A stretch of DNA of 64,000 bases from Paludibacteraceae bacterium (GCA_024399655.1 JAKSNP010000005.1:55250-119249); one strand, 5' to 3'. Positions 47,470 to 57,028 are shown, numbered from the stretch's first letter. Made by a program: numbers and translations. The notes: generated from the sequence alone by a model not told the origin.

Positions 47470-48846
47470 ATGGTAGAAAAAATCCAACAAACCCTTCGTG
47501 ACAGTGCTGCTGCACGTTGGACAGTTCTTATCCTCGTTGCTTCGATGATGTTTTTTGCCTACATGTTTGTAGACATCCTTTCTCCTCTTGCTTCCCTCCT
47601 GAATGATGTTCGCGGTTGGGACCAAGGTGTTTTCGGTACTTATGCTGCAGGTGAATATCTGCTCAATGTGTTTGGCTTCTTGATCGTTGCCGGTATTATT
47701 CTTGACAAAATGGGCGTTCGTTTCACCGGACTCCTTTCCGCCAGCCTGATGGTTATTGGTGCAGGCATCAAGTATATCGGTATCTCCGATTGGTTTGATG
47801 CCAATAATATCGCTTGGCTTAACAGCTGGTGGACTGTAATGCCTGGTTCTGCCAAAATGGCCATGTTCGGATTCATGATCTTCGGCTGCGGCTGCGAAAT
47901 GGCCGGTACCACGGTCAGCAAAATCCTCGCTAAGTGGTTCAAAGGTAAAGAAATGGCTCTCGCGATGGGTTTGGAAATGGCAATCGCCCGTATCGGCGTC
48001 TTTGCTGCTATGGCTTTCGCTCCTGCTATCAGTATCCATTTTGCCGTCAACGGTACCAACTCCGTTGTGGCTCCTCTGCTGTTCGCTGCTCTCTTGCTCG
48101 TTGTCGGCCTGATCAACTTCTTCGTATTCACAATAATGGACAATAAGTTTGACAAACAGTTGGTGGCTATTGGTGAAGCTACTGCCGACAAGGATCCGGA
48201 AGACGAATTCCATATCTCCGACCTCATGCAGATCTTCCGCAGCAAGATGTTCTGGATTATCGCTCTGCTTTGCGTCCTCTATTATTCGGCCATCTTCCCC
48301 TTCCAACGTTTCGCAACCAACTTCCTCGAAGAGACACTCGCTATTTCCAATGCCGAAGCTGCCGGCCTGTTCAAATGGTTCCCCATCTTGGCTATGGTGC
48401 TTACCCCCTTCCTCGGCGCGTTTATCGACTATAAAGGTAAAGGTGCCACGATGATGCTTCTGGGTGCAGTAATTATGACTGCATGCCATTGCATTTTCGC
48501 TTTTGTCTTGCCTGCATATCCCAGCAAAGCGCTCGCCTTGATCACCATCCTGATTCTGGGTGTCAGCTTCTCGCTTGTTCCTGCTTCCATGTGGCCCAGC
48601 GTTCCTAAGATTATCGACGAGAAAGTGCTCGGATCGGCCTACTGCCTTATCTTCTGGGTACAGAATATCGGTCTCTGCCTCGTTCCCTTGTTGATCGGCA
48701 AACTGCGTGTCGCTACCAACGGATACCTGGTTCCGATGATCGTTTTCGCTTCTTTCGGCGTTCTCGCTTTCTTCCTTAGCTTCATGCTTAAGGCTGAAGA
48801 CCGTAAGAAAAACTACGGACTGGAATTGCCCAACAAGAAAAAATAA
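47470..48846 (+). CDS. MFS transporter
   Basis: Major facilitator superfamily transporter of 458 residues with about 12 hydrophobic segments and a longer central loop (VAIGEATADKDPEDEFHISD). Glycine-rich helices near the N-terminal domain (FGFLIVAGIILDKMGVRFTG) carry the typical MFS loop 2-3 motif. The start ATG 47470 (MVEKIQQTLRDSAAARW) is preferred over ATG 47350, which adds a 40-residue basic stretch overlapping the small CDS and would place an unlikely extension before helix 1. The substrate cannot be told; members of this subgroup are often annotated as nitrate/oxalate-type carriers without proof. Confidence 0.85.
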   Translation: MVEKIQQTLRDSAAARWTVLILVASMMFFAYMFVDILSPLASLLNDVRGWDQGVFGTYAAGEYLLNVFGFLIVAGIILDKMGVRFTGLLSASLMVIGAGIKYIGISDWFDANNIAWLNSWWTVMPGSAKMAMFGFMIFGCGCEMAGTTVSKILAKWFKGKEMALAMGLEMAIARIGVFAAMAFAPAISIHFAVNGTNSVVAPLLFAALLLVVGLINFFVFTIMDNKFDKQLVAIGEATADKDPEDEFHISDLMQIFRSKMFWIIALLCVLYYSAIFPFQRFATNFLEETLAISNAEAAGLFKWFPILAMVLTPFLGAFIDYKGKGATMMLLGAVIMTACHCIFAFVLPAYPSKALALITILILGVSFSLVPASMWPSVPKIIDEKVLGSAYCLIFWVQNIGLCLVPLLIGKLRVATNGYLVPMIVFASFGVLAFFLSFMLKAEDRKKNYGLELPNKKK

Positions 48847-48883
48847 GTCTATTACATTGATCTGACTTACAAAGTGCTTTGTG

Positions 48884-50095
48884 ATGAATTGGGATTTCCT
48901 AATACAAAATAAAGACGCTATCTCTGTCACAACCGACAGCCGGAAGGTAACTCCCGGCTGTGTGTTTGTGGCGCTCAAAGGTGAGCATTTCGACGGGAAC
49001 CTCTTCGTCGATCAGGCTCTTCGTGACGGGGCAGCTTATGTGATAAAAGGCGATAATGCCTTGCGCGACCTACAGGATTTGGCAAGAGAATGGCGGCGAT
49101 ATCTCGGTATTCCCGTGGTCGGAATCACCGGGACCAACGGTAAAACCACTACCAAAGAACTGACGGCTGCCGTCCTGTCGACGCGCTATCGTATTCATTA
49201 TACGCAGGGCAACCTGAATAATTCGCTCGGTGTACCTCTTACTGTCCTTCAAATCACGCGGGCTCATCAGTTGGCCATTATTGAGATGGGAGCTTCACAT
49301 CCCGGAGATATTAGCGAACTGGTAGAGGTGGCTGAACCGAATTATGGACTTATCACCAATGTCGGACGGGCGCACCTGGCCGGATTCGGGTCGTTTGAGG
49401 GGGTACAGGCTACTAAGGCCGAACTCTATGATTTCCTCTTGTCGCACCCCCAATCTACACGCGGCATCTTCATCAACGAAGATAATCCTTACTTGCGGAA
49501 TATGCTGGCAGGGGCGTGTGAAAAATATCCTGTCACCCAACTGTCACGCTTGTCTTACCATACTATCCCTATGCCGCAGGATACTCATCTGGTTGGCGAC
49601 TACAACGCCGAAAATATTGCGGCCGCCATGCGGGTGGGGGAGGAATTCGGTATAGATGCCGCTACGGCTTTGGCTGCAGTCAAGGCGTATGTGCCTACCA
49701 ACAATCGCTCGCAGGCCATGCATACCGATCGCAACGATTTGGTGGTGGACGCCTATAATGCCAATCCCACTTCCATGCAGGCAGCTATACAGGCCTTTGC
49801 TGCACGTTCCGCAGTACTGCACTCCAAGGAGGTTTATATCTTGGGAGGAATGCGTGAATTGGGTACATACGAGCAGTTGGAACACCAGAATATCGTCAAT
49901 ATGCTCCTCGAACGCAAGGCGCAAAATGTATTTCTCGTAGGTGCGGAATACCGACATACTACAGCTCCCTATCCGATATTCGACACCGTGGAACTGCTGA
50001 TCGACTATCTCCAGCAGCAGCCCTTGACCGGTTGCCGAATCCTGGTCAAAGGGTCCAGGGGCAATCAACTTGAAAAAATTATTCCTGTCTTATGA
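48884..50095 (+). CDS. murF: UDP-MurNAc-tripeptide:D-Ala-D-Ala ligase MurF
   Basis: Last cytoplasmic ligase of peptidoglycan precursor synthesis. The 403-residue protein has the N-terminal substrate motif VTTDSRKVTPGCVFVALKG, the ATP motif GITGTNGKTTTKEL, NLNNSLGVPLTVL, IEMGASHPGDI, the central NVGRAHLAGFGS, and VVDAYNANPTSM. ATG 48884 is chosen over GTG 48881. The length is slightly below the common 430-450 residues, but all motifs are present. It overlaps the next gene by four bases. Confidence 0.94.
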   Translation: MNWDFLIQNKDAISVTTDSRKVTPGCVFVALKGEHFDGNLFVDQALRDGAAYVIKGDNALRDLQDLAREWRRYLGIPVVGITGTNGKTTTKELTAAVLSTRYRIHYTQGNLNNSLGVPLTVLQITRAHQLAIIEMGASHPGDISELVEVAEPNYGLITNVGRAHLAGFGSFEGVQATKAELYDFLLSHPQSTRGIFINEDNPYLRNMLAGACEKYPVTQLSRLSYHTIPMPQDTHLVGDYNAENIAAAMRVGEEFGIDAATALAAVKAYVPTNNRSQAMHTDRNDLVVDAYNANPTSMQAAIQAFAARSAVLHSKEVYILGGMRELGTYEQLEHQNIVNMLLERKAQNVFLVGAEYRHTTAPYPIFDTVELLIDYLQQQPLTGCRILVKGSRGNQLEKIIPVL

Positions 50096-50967
50096 AAAAA
50101 TCTCTGATAATTCCCATTCTTGCCGTTTTGGGCTTGGCAGTGGTGGCGTTGCTCTTCTTCGCCTTGCACCAGCGTAGCGAAATGTCCGAAATGGTTGAAC
50201 AACTGGAGTTCGAAAAAGAAGAACTTCAAGACGAGTACGAAGATTTGGCCATCCAATTCGATGGCTATCAACAGATGGAAGTATCCAACGACAGTCTTAC
50301 ACAACGCCTCGCTCAAGAGCAGCAGAGGGTTCGCGACCTGTTGGAAGAATTGAAAATCACCAAGGCTACCAACGCCCGCCGTATTGCTGAATTGAAAAAA
50401 GAACTGGCCACTGTGAGAGCCGTCATGGTAACATATGTTCACCAGATTGATTCCCTCAACCGTACCAATGCGCGCCTTTCTGACGAAAACCAGGAATACC
50501 GCCGCCAGAACGAAGAAATCACTCAGCAGAACACCGAATTGATCGAAAACAACACTCAGTTGCAAAAAACTGTCAATCGCGCTTCGATGCTCGAGGTTCA
50601 GAATTTTGAAGTGGTCACGCTCAACAAACGCGACCGTAAGACTTCTATTTTCTCCGCTATCCAAAAACTCGAAATACATTACGCAATTCTGAAAAATGTG
50701 ACCTGCGAACCCGGTATCAAGAAAGTATATCTCCGAATCGTACGTCCCGATGGCGAAGTCCTCCAGAAATCCGCATCACATGTGTTCCCGTTCGAGAGCG
50801 GACGACTCGAATATTCAATCTGCCAGGAAGTGGAATACGGAGGCGAAAGAATGGAGTCTACCATGTATTGGCCCGTGGAAGAAATTCTCGAGCCCGGCAC
50901 CTATAATGCTGACTTCTTTATCGACGGAAATATGGTGGGCAGTTTCCCCTTCCAACTTAAAAAGTAA
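50092..50967 (+). CDS. Membrane-anchored coiled-coil protein
   Basis: A 291-residue protein of unknown family. One N-terminal transmembrane helix (about 4-25, IIPILAVLGLAVVALLFFAL) is followed by a long coiled coil, about residues 28-165 (EMVEQLEFEKEELQDEYEDL, QEYRRQNEEITQQNTELIEN). A C-terminal beta-rich domain follows (KKVYLRIVRPDGEVLQKS, EPGTYNADFFIDGNMVGSF). The layout suggests a periplasm-facing shaft with a globular end. Coupling to murF (ATGA overlap) hints at wall or envelope work, but no enzyme motif is visible. Confidence 0.7.
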   Translation: MKKSLIIPILAVLGLAVVALLFFALHQRSEMSEMVEQLEFEKEELQDEYEDLAIQFDGYQQMEVSNDSLTQRLAQEQQRVRDLLEELKITKATNARRIAELKKELATVRAVMVTYVHQIDSLNRTNARLSDENQEYRRQNEEITQQNTELIENNTQLQKTVNRASMLEVQNFEVVTLNKRDRKTSIFSAIQKLEIHYAILKNVTCEPGIKKVYLRIVRPDGEVLQKSASHVFPFESGRLEYSICQEVEYGGERMESTMYWPVEEILEPGTYNADFFIDGNMVGSFPFQLKK

Positions 50968-50994
50968 GAAAAATGCAGATTTTGCGTGCTAAAA

Positions 50995-51026
50995 TTTGCA
51001 CATATCAAAATTTTGCTGTATCTTTG
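50995..51026 (+). promoter_or_regulatory. Promoter for rpsO
   Basis: TTTG 50995-50998, 20 bp, TATCTTTG 51019-51026. It predicts a leader of roughly 125 bases before the S15 start, long enough to hold a regulatory fold (S15 often controls its own mRNA). Confidence 0.8.
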
Positions 51027-51158
51027 CACGCTTTTTCCGACTGCTGCAAGGTCTGAACAAGGCTTTGCTACCTGCGCAAAAGCTAAATACAACGATGTCG
51101 TGACCCTCGTGATCCTGCATCAGTTGCCATTGTTTAATTTTTTAAAATCAAATTACTC

Positions 51159-51428
51159 ATGTATTTGACTTCTGAAAAAAAGGCCGAACTCTTTGCCAAA
51201 TATGGTAAAGATGCCAAAAACACCGGTTCGGCAGAGAGCCAGATTGCTCTTTTCTCTTTCCGTATCCAACATCTTACCGAGCACCTGAAAGGTAACCGTA
51301 AGGACTTCGGTACCGAGCGCGCTTTGAACGCTTTGGTAGGTAAGCGTCGTCGTATGCTTGACTATCTCAAGGCTAAAGATATCGAGCGCTATCGTGCTAT
51401 CATCAAGGAATTGGGTATCCGTAAGTAA
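51159..51428 (+). CDS. rpsO: 30S ribosomal protein S15
   Basis: Primary 16S rRNA-binding protein of the 30S platform, 89 residues, full length. It has the signature GSAESQIALFSFRIQHLTEH and ends with GKRRRMLDYLKAKDIERYR. It has its own promoter and is followed by a bidirectional terminator. Confidence 0.98.
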   Translation: MYLTSEKKAELFAKYGKDAKNTGSAESQIALFSFRIQHLTEHLKGNRKDFGTERALNALVGKRRRMLDYLKAKDIERYRAIIKELGIRK

Positions 51429-51447
51429 TCTTGCTACTCACTTCAAC

Positions 51448-51477
51448 AAAAAAAGAGCTTCGCGGCTCTTTTTTTTT
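51448..51477. terminator. Bidirectional terminator between rpsO and recG
   Basis: AAAAAAGAGC and GCTCTTTTTT pair around a 7-base loop. T runs on both strands serve rpsO (+) and recG (-). Confidence 0.88.
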
Positions 51478-51515
51478 ATTATATTATAAGGTATATTTAC
51501 CAACGGTTGCTTGTT

Positions 51516-53603
51516 TCAACTGATTTCGCTCCATATCGGTTGCGCTACGCGTAGTACATCCAGATGCCGCTTGTATATCCTGTTCCATTCGGATTCCAGC
51601 AGCGGATCATCTTCCAGCACTTCTTCGGCTGCTTTGCGTGCGCGCTCCAGCAGTTGTCCGTCGGTGGCGAGGTTGGCGATATGCAATTCGAAGGGGATGC
51701 CGCTTTGTTGCGTCCCGTCCAGGTCGCCGGGCCCTCTAAGTTCCAAATCGGTTTCGGCGATGCGGAATCCGTCGTTGGTGGCTACCATGGTATCCATACG
51801 CTTGCGGGTCTCCTTGGTCAGTTCGTTGCGAGTCAGCAGCAGACAGTAGCTCTGGTCTCCGCCTCGTCCCACGCGTCCGCGTAATTGGTGCAATTGGCTC
51901 AGTCCGAACCGTTCGGCGTTTTGGATGATCATTACCGTGGCGTTGGGCACGTTTACACCCACTTCTATTACGGTGGTCGCCACTAATATCTGCGTCTCTC
52001 CTTGCGCGAAACGCTGCATCTGTATCTCCTTGTCGGCGGCTCTCATCTGTCCGTGTACCATCGAGATACGGTATTGAGGGAAGGTATCCACCAGCTCGTT
52101 GTATCCGTTCTGCAAATCCTGCAGGTCCAGTTTCTCGTTTTCCTGGATCAACGGATATACCACGTATATCTGACGTCCCAAACCTACTTGCTGACGTATG
52201 AATTCGTTCACGCTCGCTTTGCGTTGTATCGAATAATGAAGCGTATGTACCGGTTTGCGGCCGGGAGGCAGTTCGTCGATTATGCTTACCCGCAGGTCGC
52301 CGTATAGGGTCATGGCTAAAGTGCGTGGGATAGGCGTGGCTGACATCACCAGGATATGCGGGGCGTGCAGGTTCTTGCTCCATAGACGGCTGCGTTGCTT
52401 TACGCCGAAGCGGTGCTGCTCGTCAATGATACACAGTCCCAGGTTGTAGAATTGCACTTCGTCCTCCAGCAGGGCATGCGTGCCCACCAGGATGTCGATT
52501 GTTCCGTTCCGCAGGTTTTCGTGCAGCACTTCACGTTGTTTGCGGGTGGTGCTTCCGGTCAGCAGGGCCACATGGGCGATGCCTTCTTTCAGCATCCCGG
52601 TCAGGGTTTGATAGTGTTGTTGCGCCAGCAGTTCGGTAGGCGCCATGATGCAGGTCTGATAGCCGTTGTCGGCTGCCAGCAGGGCGCACATCAGGGCCAC
52701 CAGGGTCTTGCCGCTGCCTACATCGCCTTGCAGCAGCCTGTTCATCTGTCTGCCCGATTTGAGGTCGTCGTGTATCTCGTGGATCACCCGTTTCTGGGCG
52801 TTGGTCAGCGGGAATGGCAGTCGGGTGTGATAAAACGAGTTGAACCGTTGCCCCACGATAGGCATGGGGTAGCCTTCGTTGTTCTCCCGTTTCTTCATCT
52901 GCCTGAGCAGCTGCAGCTGGATATAGAAAAGTTCTTCGAATTTGAGCCGCTCGCGTGCTTTCTGCATCGTGGGCGTATCTTGCGGGAAATGGATATTCAC
53001 CAGGGCGTCCGTCAGGCTCATCAGATGGTAGCGTTCCCTCAGATCCACACCCAGCGTGTCGGGGACTCCTTCTTTCACCTCCGGGATGAGCGAGGCGATG
53101 ATCTGTCTCACGCCTTTCGAATTGAGTCCGCTGTTCTTCATCTTCTCGGTGGTGGGGTATTCCGGCTCCAGCCCTTGCGTCATTTCGGGCGTCACTTTGT
53201 GCATCGGTGTCAATTCGGGATGCACGAAATTCCAGTCGTGGTTGAAGCGGCTGGGTTTGCCGAAGAGGAGATAACGCACACCTTTTTCCAGCTTGATATA
53301 TTGTACGCCGCGAAACCAGACCAGTTCCACCTGATGACGTCCGTCGGTGAATTGGGCGCTTAGGCGTTGTCCCTTGCCGCTTCCTATGGTGTGCCATTCG
53401 GTGATTTCGCCCGTTATCTGCACCATGGTATCCTCATCGGCTATATCGGATATCCAATACATCCGGCTGCGGTCGGTATAGCGGTAGGGGTAATGGCGAA
53501 GCAGGTCGAGTGCGGTATGTACTTTCAGCTCATTACGAAGAATGTCGGCACGCCTGGCACCGACATTCTTGCAATAGGTAATATCTCTTGCGGATAAATC
53601 CAA
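51516..53603 (-). CDS. recG: ATP-dependent DNA helicase RecG
   Basis: Branch-migrating helicase that remodels stalled forks and Holliday junctions, 695 residues. The N-terminal wedge/OB domain contains RHYPYRYTDRSRMYWI. The helicase core has Walker A QGDVGSGKTLVAL, CIMAPTELLAQQHY, the DEQH box IIDEQHRFGVKQR, MSATPIPRTLAMTLYGDL, VVYPLIQENEK, VGVNVPNATVM and LHQLRGRVGRG, and it ends with the RecG C-terminal motif region DPLLESEWNRI. It lies 26 bases after tonB on the same strand, so they are probably co-transcribed. Confidence 0.96.
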   Translation of the reverse strand: MDLSARDITYCKNVGARRADILRNELKVHTALDLLRHYPYRYTDRSRMYWISDIADEDTMVQITGEITEWHTIGSGKGQRLSAQFTDGRHQVELVWFRGVQYIKLEKGVRYLLFGKPSRFNHDWNFVHPELTPMHKVTPEMTQGLEPEYPTTEKMKNSGLNSKGVRQIIASLIPEVKEGVPDTLGVDLRERYHLMSLTDALVNIHFPQDTPTMQKARERLKFEELFYIQLQLLRQMKKRENNEGYPMPIVGQRFNSFYHTRLPFPLTNAQKRVIHEIHDDLKSGRQMNRLLQGDVGSGKTLVALMCALLAADNGYQTCIMAPTELLAQQHYQTLTGMLKEGIAHVALLTGSTTRKQREVLHENLRNGTIDILVGTHALLEDEVQFYNLGLCIIDEQHRFGVKQRSRLWSKNLHAPHILVMSATPIPRTLAMTLYGDLRVSIIDELPPGRKPVHTLHYSIQRKASVNEFIRQQVGLGRQIYVVYPLIQENEKLDLQDLQNGYNELVDTFPQYRISMVHGQMRAADKEIQMQRFAQGETQILVATTVIEVGVNVPNATVMIIQNAERFGLSQLHQLRGRVGRGGDQSYCLLLTRNELTKETRKRMDTMVATNDGFRIAETDLELRGPGDLDGTQQSGIPFELHIANLATDGQLLERARKAAEEVLEDDPLLESEWNRIYKRHLDVLRVAQPIWSEIS

Positions 53604-53629
53604 TAGGAGATGGCTTTAGTTGTGTGATT

Positions 53630-54313
53630 TTAACCCAATCTGAAATTGACGGGTACGGTATATTTCACGCGTACGGCTTTACCGCGTTGTTGTCCGGGAT
53701 TCCATTTCGGCATGGCTTTGATCACGCGGATGGCTTCACGGTCCAGACTGTCGTCACCGCTGGAGCGAACCACTTGCACATCCACGATGGCACCGTCTTT
53801 GTTCACCACAAATTGGCAGACCGCACGACCCGTAATACCGTTCTCGGCGGCCATTGAAGGATAACGGAGGTTTTCGGCCAGGTATTTGCGGAGGGCTTCA
53901 TTTCCGCCGGGGAATTCCGGCATCTTTTCTACCACTACAAACACCACGTTCTCGTCCTCTTCCGGCTCTTCAATCACGGCGATAGGGGCTTTGATTTCTA
54001 CGGCTTCGTTGTTATCTTCCGTCTGAACGTTCACTTCGGCCACTTCCTTGCTGTCGTCCACCACAATCAGTTCTTCAGGAGATACTTCCGGTTCCGGTTG
54101 GGGTGGTGGGGGAGGAGTCTCTTGCTGTTGGGTTTGAACGATGTCCATGTCTTCATCCGTCCATACATCAATCTCTTGGGTGTCAAATTTCTTCACGGGC
54201 TTGGTCCATTCCAAGGCTACAAAGCATACACTGAGAACAAATACAAAACCCATGAGTGCATAGGTCAGTTTTTTGTCTTCCAGACTGGCTTGTTGTGATT
54301 TCTTGATTTGCAT
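53630..54313 (-). CDS. tonB: Energy transducer TonB
   Basis: Couples the inner-membrane proton gradient to TonB-dependent outer-membrane receptors. The 227-residue protein has a short cytoplasmic start (MQIKKSQQASLEDKKLTYAL), one transmembrane helix (YALMGFVFVLSVCFVALEW), a Pro/Glu-rich periplasmic linker (TPPPPPQPEPEVSPEEL), and the TonB C-terminal domain with FPGGNEALRKYLAENLRYPS, GRAVCQFVVNKDG and the final VKYTVPVNFRLG. ATG 54313 is chosen over ATG 54355 because the -7 box (54353-54360) covers the latter. Confidence 0.93.
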   Translation of the reverse strand: MQIKKSQQASLEDKKLTYALMGFVFVLSVCFVALEWTKPVKKFDTQEIDVWTDEDMDIVQTQQQETPPPPPQPEPEVSPEELIVVDDSKEVAEVNVQTEDNNEAVEIKAPIAVIEEPEEDENVVFVVVEKMPEFPGGNEALRKYLAENLRYPSMAAENGITGRAVCQFVVNKDGAIVDVQVVRSSGDDSLDREAIRVIKAMPKWNPGQQRGKAVRVKYTVPVNFRLG

Positions 54314-54352
54314 AATATGTAGTATATTGATTATACTTGGTAAAATCGAGTG

Positions 54353-54384
54353 CAAATTTACTGCTTTTTTTTGATATATGCAAG
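54353..54384 (-). promoter_or_regulatory. Promoter for tonB-recG
   Basis: On the minus strand: CTTG at 54384-54381, 20 bp ending in an A tract and GCAG, TAAATTTG at 54360-54353. It shares the A-tract-GCAG approach with the tRNA-Arg and tracrRNA promoters. Confidence 0.75.
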
Positions 54385-54430
54385 AGTTGACCGTCTTTTT
54401 TGAGTAGTTTTGTGCTTTTTTGCCGATTTA

Positions 54431-54462
54431 TTTGCCGGATTCGATATTTTTTACTATCTTTG
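54431..54462 (+). promoter_or_regulatory. Promoter for the flippase gene
   Basis: TTTG 54431-54434, 20 bp with a T tract, TATCTTTG 54455-54462. It is divergent from the tonB promoter. Confidence 0.8.
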
Positions 54463-54494
54463 TGCCGTCGTTTTGTACCTCTGCTTGATTTTCG

Positions 54495-55760
54495 ATGCCG
54501 ATGCGTCCTCTTTTCAAACATACCGCCCAATTGCTTTCGGCCAATGTGATAGCGCAGGCTGTCGGTTTGTTGGTCTATCCGCTTCTCTCGCGTATGTATT
54601 CGCCCGAGGATTTCGGCGTGTTGAATCTCTTTTTGAGTATAGGCGCTTTGCTGGTTCTCCTGGCCACGGCCGAGTATCCTTATTCCATCGTGCTCCCGCG
54701 CGAGGAGCGGCAGGCTCGCGGTTTGGTTCGTGTCTGCATCCTGTGCTTGTCGGCGGTGGTGGCTTTGGTGGTGATCAGTATCCCCTTAGCCCGTCCGATC
54801 GCTGCGCTTTTCAAGGCCGAGGGGCTGGCACGATGCTGGTGGCTCATGCCGCTGTACGTGCTCGCGGCGGCTTCCTGGAATATCCTTAATTATTGGTATA
54901 TCCGTCAGTCGGCGTTCACCCGTGTCAGCGGGTATCAGGTCTCTCAAAGTCTTGTCTCTTCCGGGGCCAAACTCGGTTTCGGCTATGCGGGATTCCTGCA
55001 GGGCGGACTTATCTGGTCGGCTGTCCTGGCGCCGTTGGTGTCGTTGGGAATCAGCGTGGCGGCTGGATGGAAGAGCCATCTGCGCCTCTGCTTCCGTGGC
55101 GAGTCGGCCGATGTGGCAGATGTGGCGCGTCAATACCGCAATTTCCCTTTGTTCAATCTGCCCCGTTCGTTGGTCAATACCCTCTCCTGCTATCTGCCCG
55201 CCTTGGCGTTGACCCCTGTATTCGGCTCGGCTCATGTCGGACTTTGGAGCATGGCGGTTTCCCTGGGCTTCACCCCTGTCTCTATGGTTACGCGCGCGCT
55301 CAATCAGTCGGTGTATGGTTTTGTGGCCGAGCGTATTCATCAGGGCCAACGCCTGCTGCCGTTCTTCCGCAAGTTCACTTTCCGCCTCTTGGCGGTGTGC
55401 GTCCCGGGGCTTTTGCTGCTCTATTTCGTCTTGCCCGACCTTACGGCGTGGCTCTTGGGCGAACAGTGGCGTGTTTCCGGGCAATATATCCGTTGGATGC
55501 TGCCTTGGGTGTGCCTTACGATTCTGACGGGGGCGGCCGGCTGCCTTAATGACGTCTTCTCCCAGCAGAAATGGGGTTTGGTGTTCGAGGTGGCTTTGTG
55601 CCTGGCTCGTGTGGGAGGACTGCTCATGGGGATAGCTGCCGGCGATTTCACCCTCTGTATCGCGGGCTATTGCATCGGCAGCGTGGTGGTGATCCTGCCG
55701 CAATATATATGGTATATGTGGCTCGTCCGCCGTTACGACGAATCTCTTCCCCGGTCCTGA
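54495..55760 (+). CDS. Polysaccharide flippase (Wzx/MOP superfamily)
   Basis: Inner-membrane exporter of lipid-linked sugar units, 421 residues with about 12 hydrophobic segments. The N-terminal family motif is TAQLLSANVIAQAVGLLVYP followed by LLSRMYSPEDFGVLNLFLS, which is typical of oligosaccharide flippases. ATG 54501 is a possible alternative start. The gene converges on a GT4 glycosyltransferase and two FemAB-like genes, a context that suggests a surface glycan. The DNA is more GC-rich than in the first 50 kb. Confidence 0.85.
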   Translation: MPMRPLFKHTAQLLSANVIAQAVGLLVYPLLSRMYSPEDFGVLNLFLSIGALLVLLATAEYPYSIVLPREERQARGLVRVCILCLSAVVALVVISIPLARPIAALFKAEGLARCWWLMPLYVLAAASWNILNYWYIRQSAFTRVSGYQVSQSLVSSGAKLGFGYAGFLQGGLIWSAVLAPLVSLGISVAAGWKSHLRLCFRGESADVADVARQYRNFPLFNLPRSLVNTLSCYLPALALTPVFGSAHVGLWSMAVSLGFTPVSMVTRALNQSVYGFVAERIHQGQRLLPFFRKFTFRLLAVCVPGLLLLYFVLPDLTAWLLGEQWRVSGQYIRWMLPWVCLTILTGAAGCLNDVFSQQKWGLVFEVALCLARVGGLLMGIAAGDFTLCIAGYCIGSVVVILPQYIWYMWLVRRYDESLPRS

Positions 55761-55813
55761 CTTTTAGCCGGTTTCGGGACGTCTCTCTTTCTTTTTTCGC
55801 TGAAATGTATGCG

Positions 55814-57028
55814 TCACGGCAGATTCACCGTGACAGGGGCTTGATTGTGCAGCTCCCCGTTCAATACGGATCGGTAGATGTCGATCAGTTGGCCTGCGAT
55901 ATGTTCTTTTGCCGCGATGTTCACGGCGTGTTGGTGTAGCGCTTCGGGCAGGTAGCGGCTCCGTTCTTTCATCATGCGCTCCATCCCGTCAGCCAGGGCC
56001 TGCGGGTCTTCCACGCCCACTCGTATGCCTTCCTTTTCGGTTAACGCATAGCCGGGGATGACGTCGGTGCCTACTATCGGCAGACCCGACGACAGGGCTT
56101 CCAATATGGCTACCGGGGCGGCTTCCACACGGCTGCTCATCACGAATGCGTCGGCTTTCCCCAGTTCTTCTTTCACGCCTTCGCGCGGCAGTTCGCCCGT
56201 CAGTCGGATGAGGTGGCGGTAGCGGCATCGGGCAAGCATCTGTTGGAAGGCGGCTTGATCGAAATTCTCGCCCGCTATCGTGAGCACGGCGTCCCCGCGT
56301 CGGTCGCACAGCAGGTCCCACGCTTTCAGCAGGATGTCGTAGCCTTTCACTTCATAATATCCGTTCACGCTCACGAATCGGAACGGCTCGTGCGCTACGG
56401 CGGTCCGTCCCGCGCAGTCGAAGTAACGGGTGTCGACGATGTTCCCCACCACGCGTATCGGCACTTCCCGCCGGCAGTACGTGCGCATCCGCGCTGTCAG
56501 TTGGTCGGATACCGGGATAAGGCAGTCGGCGTGGCTGAAGCCTTTGATGAAGAATTCGTCGAATTCGGGCCGGAAGAAGCGTCGGGCAAGTTCGCATTTG
56601 TAGCCGAACATCCCTCGGTGTTCGGTCACCACGTACGGAATCCCCCATTTCTCCTTGATGAGGGCGGCGGCGTAGGCACCCCATGTGCCGCTGTGTACAT
56701 GGATAAGGTCGGGGTGTCCGTGCTTTTGCGCGTAGCGCGCGTATAGTTTTACGGTCCGTCGTGCCCAGAGCCGGATGTTCAGGATAGGCATACGCGGAAT
56801 AGGCCGTTGATAATAGCGGTAGGTGGGTATCCCCGTTTCGTCCTGCTCGATAGGGTGGAGGGGGTATCTTGATAGGTCCAGCTCCCGTGCCTTGTACGTG
56901 TGCCAGGGCAGCGCCACGTTCGCCAATATGGCCACGTCTATCCCCTGCTCCTGCAGCGCAAGAGCCTGATGGCGCACAAATTGTCCGCCTTGCGGGATAT
57001 ACCAGGAGGGGAGAAGCAGTACTTTCAT
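55814..57028 (-). CDS. GT4-family glycosyltransferase
   Basis: Retaining GT-B glycosyltransferase of 404 residues, probably using a nucleotide sugar for a surface glycan. It starts KVLLLPSWYIPQGGQFVRHQ. The N-terminal domain has LIHVHSGTWGAYAAAL and YVVTEHRG; the C-terminal domain has RFVSVNGYYEVKGYDILLKA and the donor-binding SSRVEAAPVAILEALSSGLP with the GT4 E-x7-E spacing (an Ala-rich variant). It is the last gene of the minus-strand unit with two FemAB-like genes. The acceptor is unknown. Confidence 0.88.
   Translation of the reverse strand: MKVLLLPSWYIPQGGQFVRHQALALQEQGIDVAILANVALPWHTYKARELDLSRYPLHPIEQDETGIPTYRYYQRPIPRMPILNIRLWARRTVKLYARYAQKHGHPDLIHVHSGTWGAYAAALIKEKWGIPYVVTEHRGMFGYKCELARRFFRPEFDEFFIKGFSHADCLIPVSDQLTARMRTYCRREVPIRVVGNIVDTRYFDCAGRTAVAHEPFRFVSVNGYYEVKGYDILLKAWDLLCDRRGDAVLTIAGENFDQAAFQQMLARCRYRHLIRLTGELPREGVKEELGKADAFVMSSRVEAAPVAILEALSSGLPIVGTDVIPGYALTEKEGIRVGVEDPQALADGMERMMKERSRYLPEALHQHAVNIAAKEHIAGQLIDIYRSVLNGELHNQAPVTVNLP

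Noticed and set aside
47449-48978. 509-codon minus-strand frame opposite the MFS transporter
   Set aside because: Very hydrophilic complement of a membrane protein; the plus strand shows helices and MFS features.
52395-53363. Long plus-strand frame opposite recG
   Set aside because: RecG carries all helicase motifs on the minus strand; the frame is open because of the high GC content.
54786-55703. Minus-strand frame opposite the flippase
   Set aside because: Composition typical of an antisense shadow of a hydrophobic protein; no family motif.
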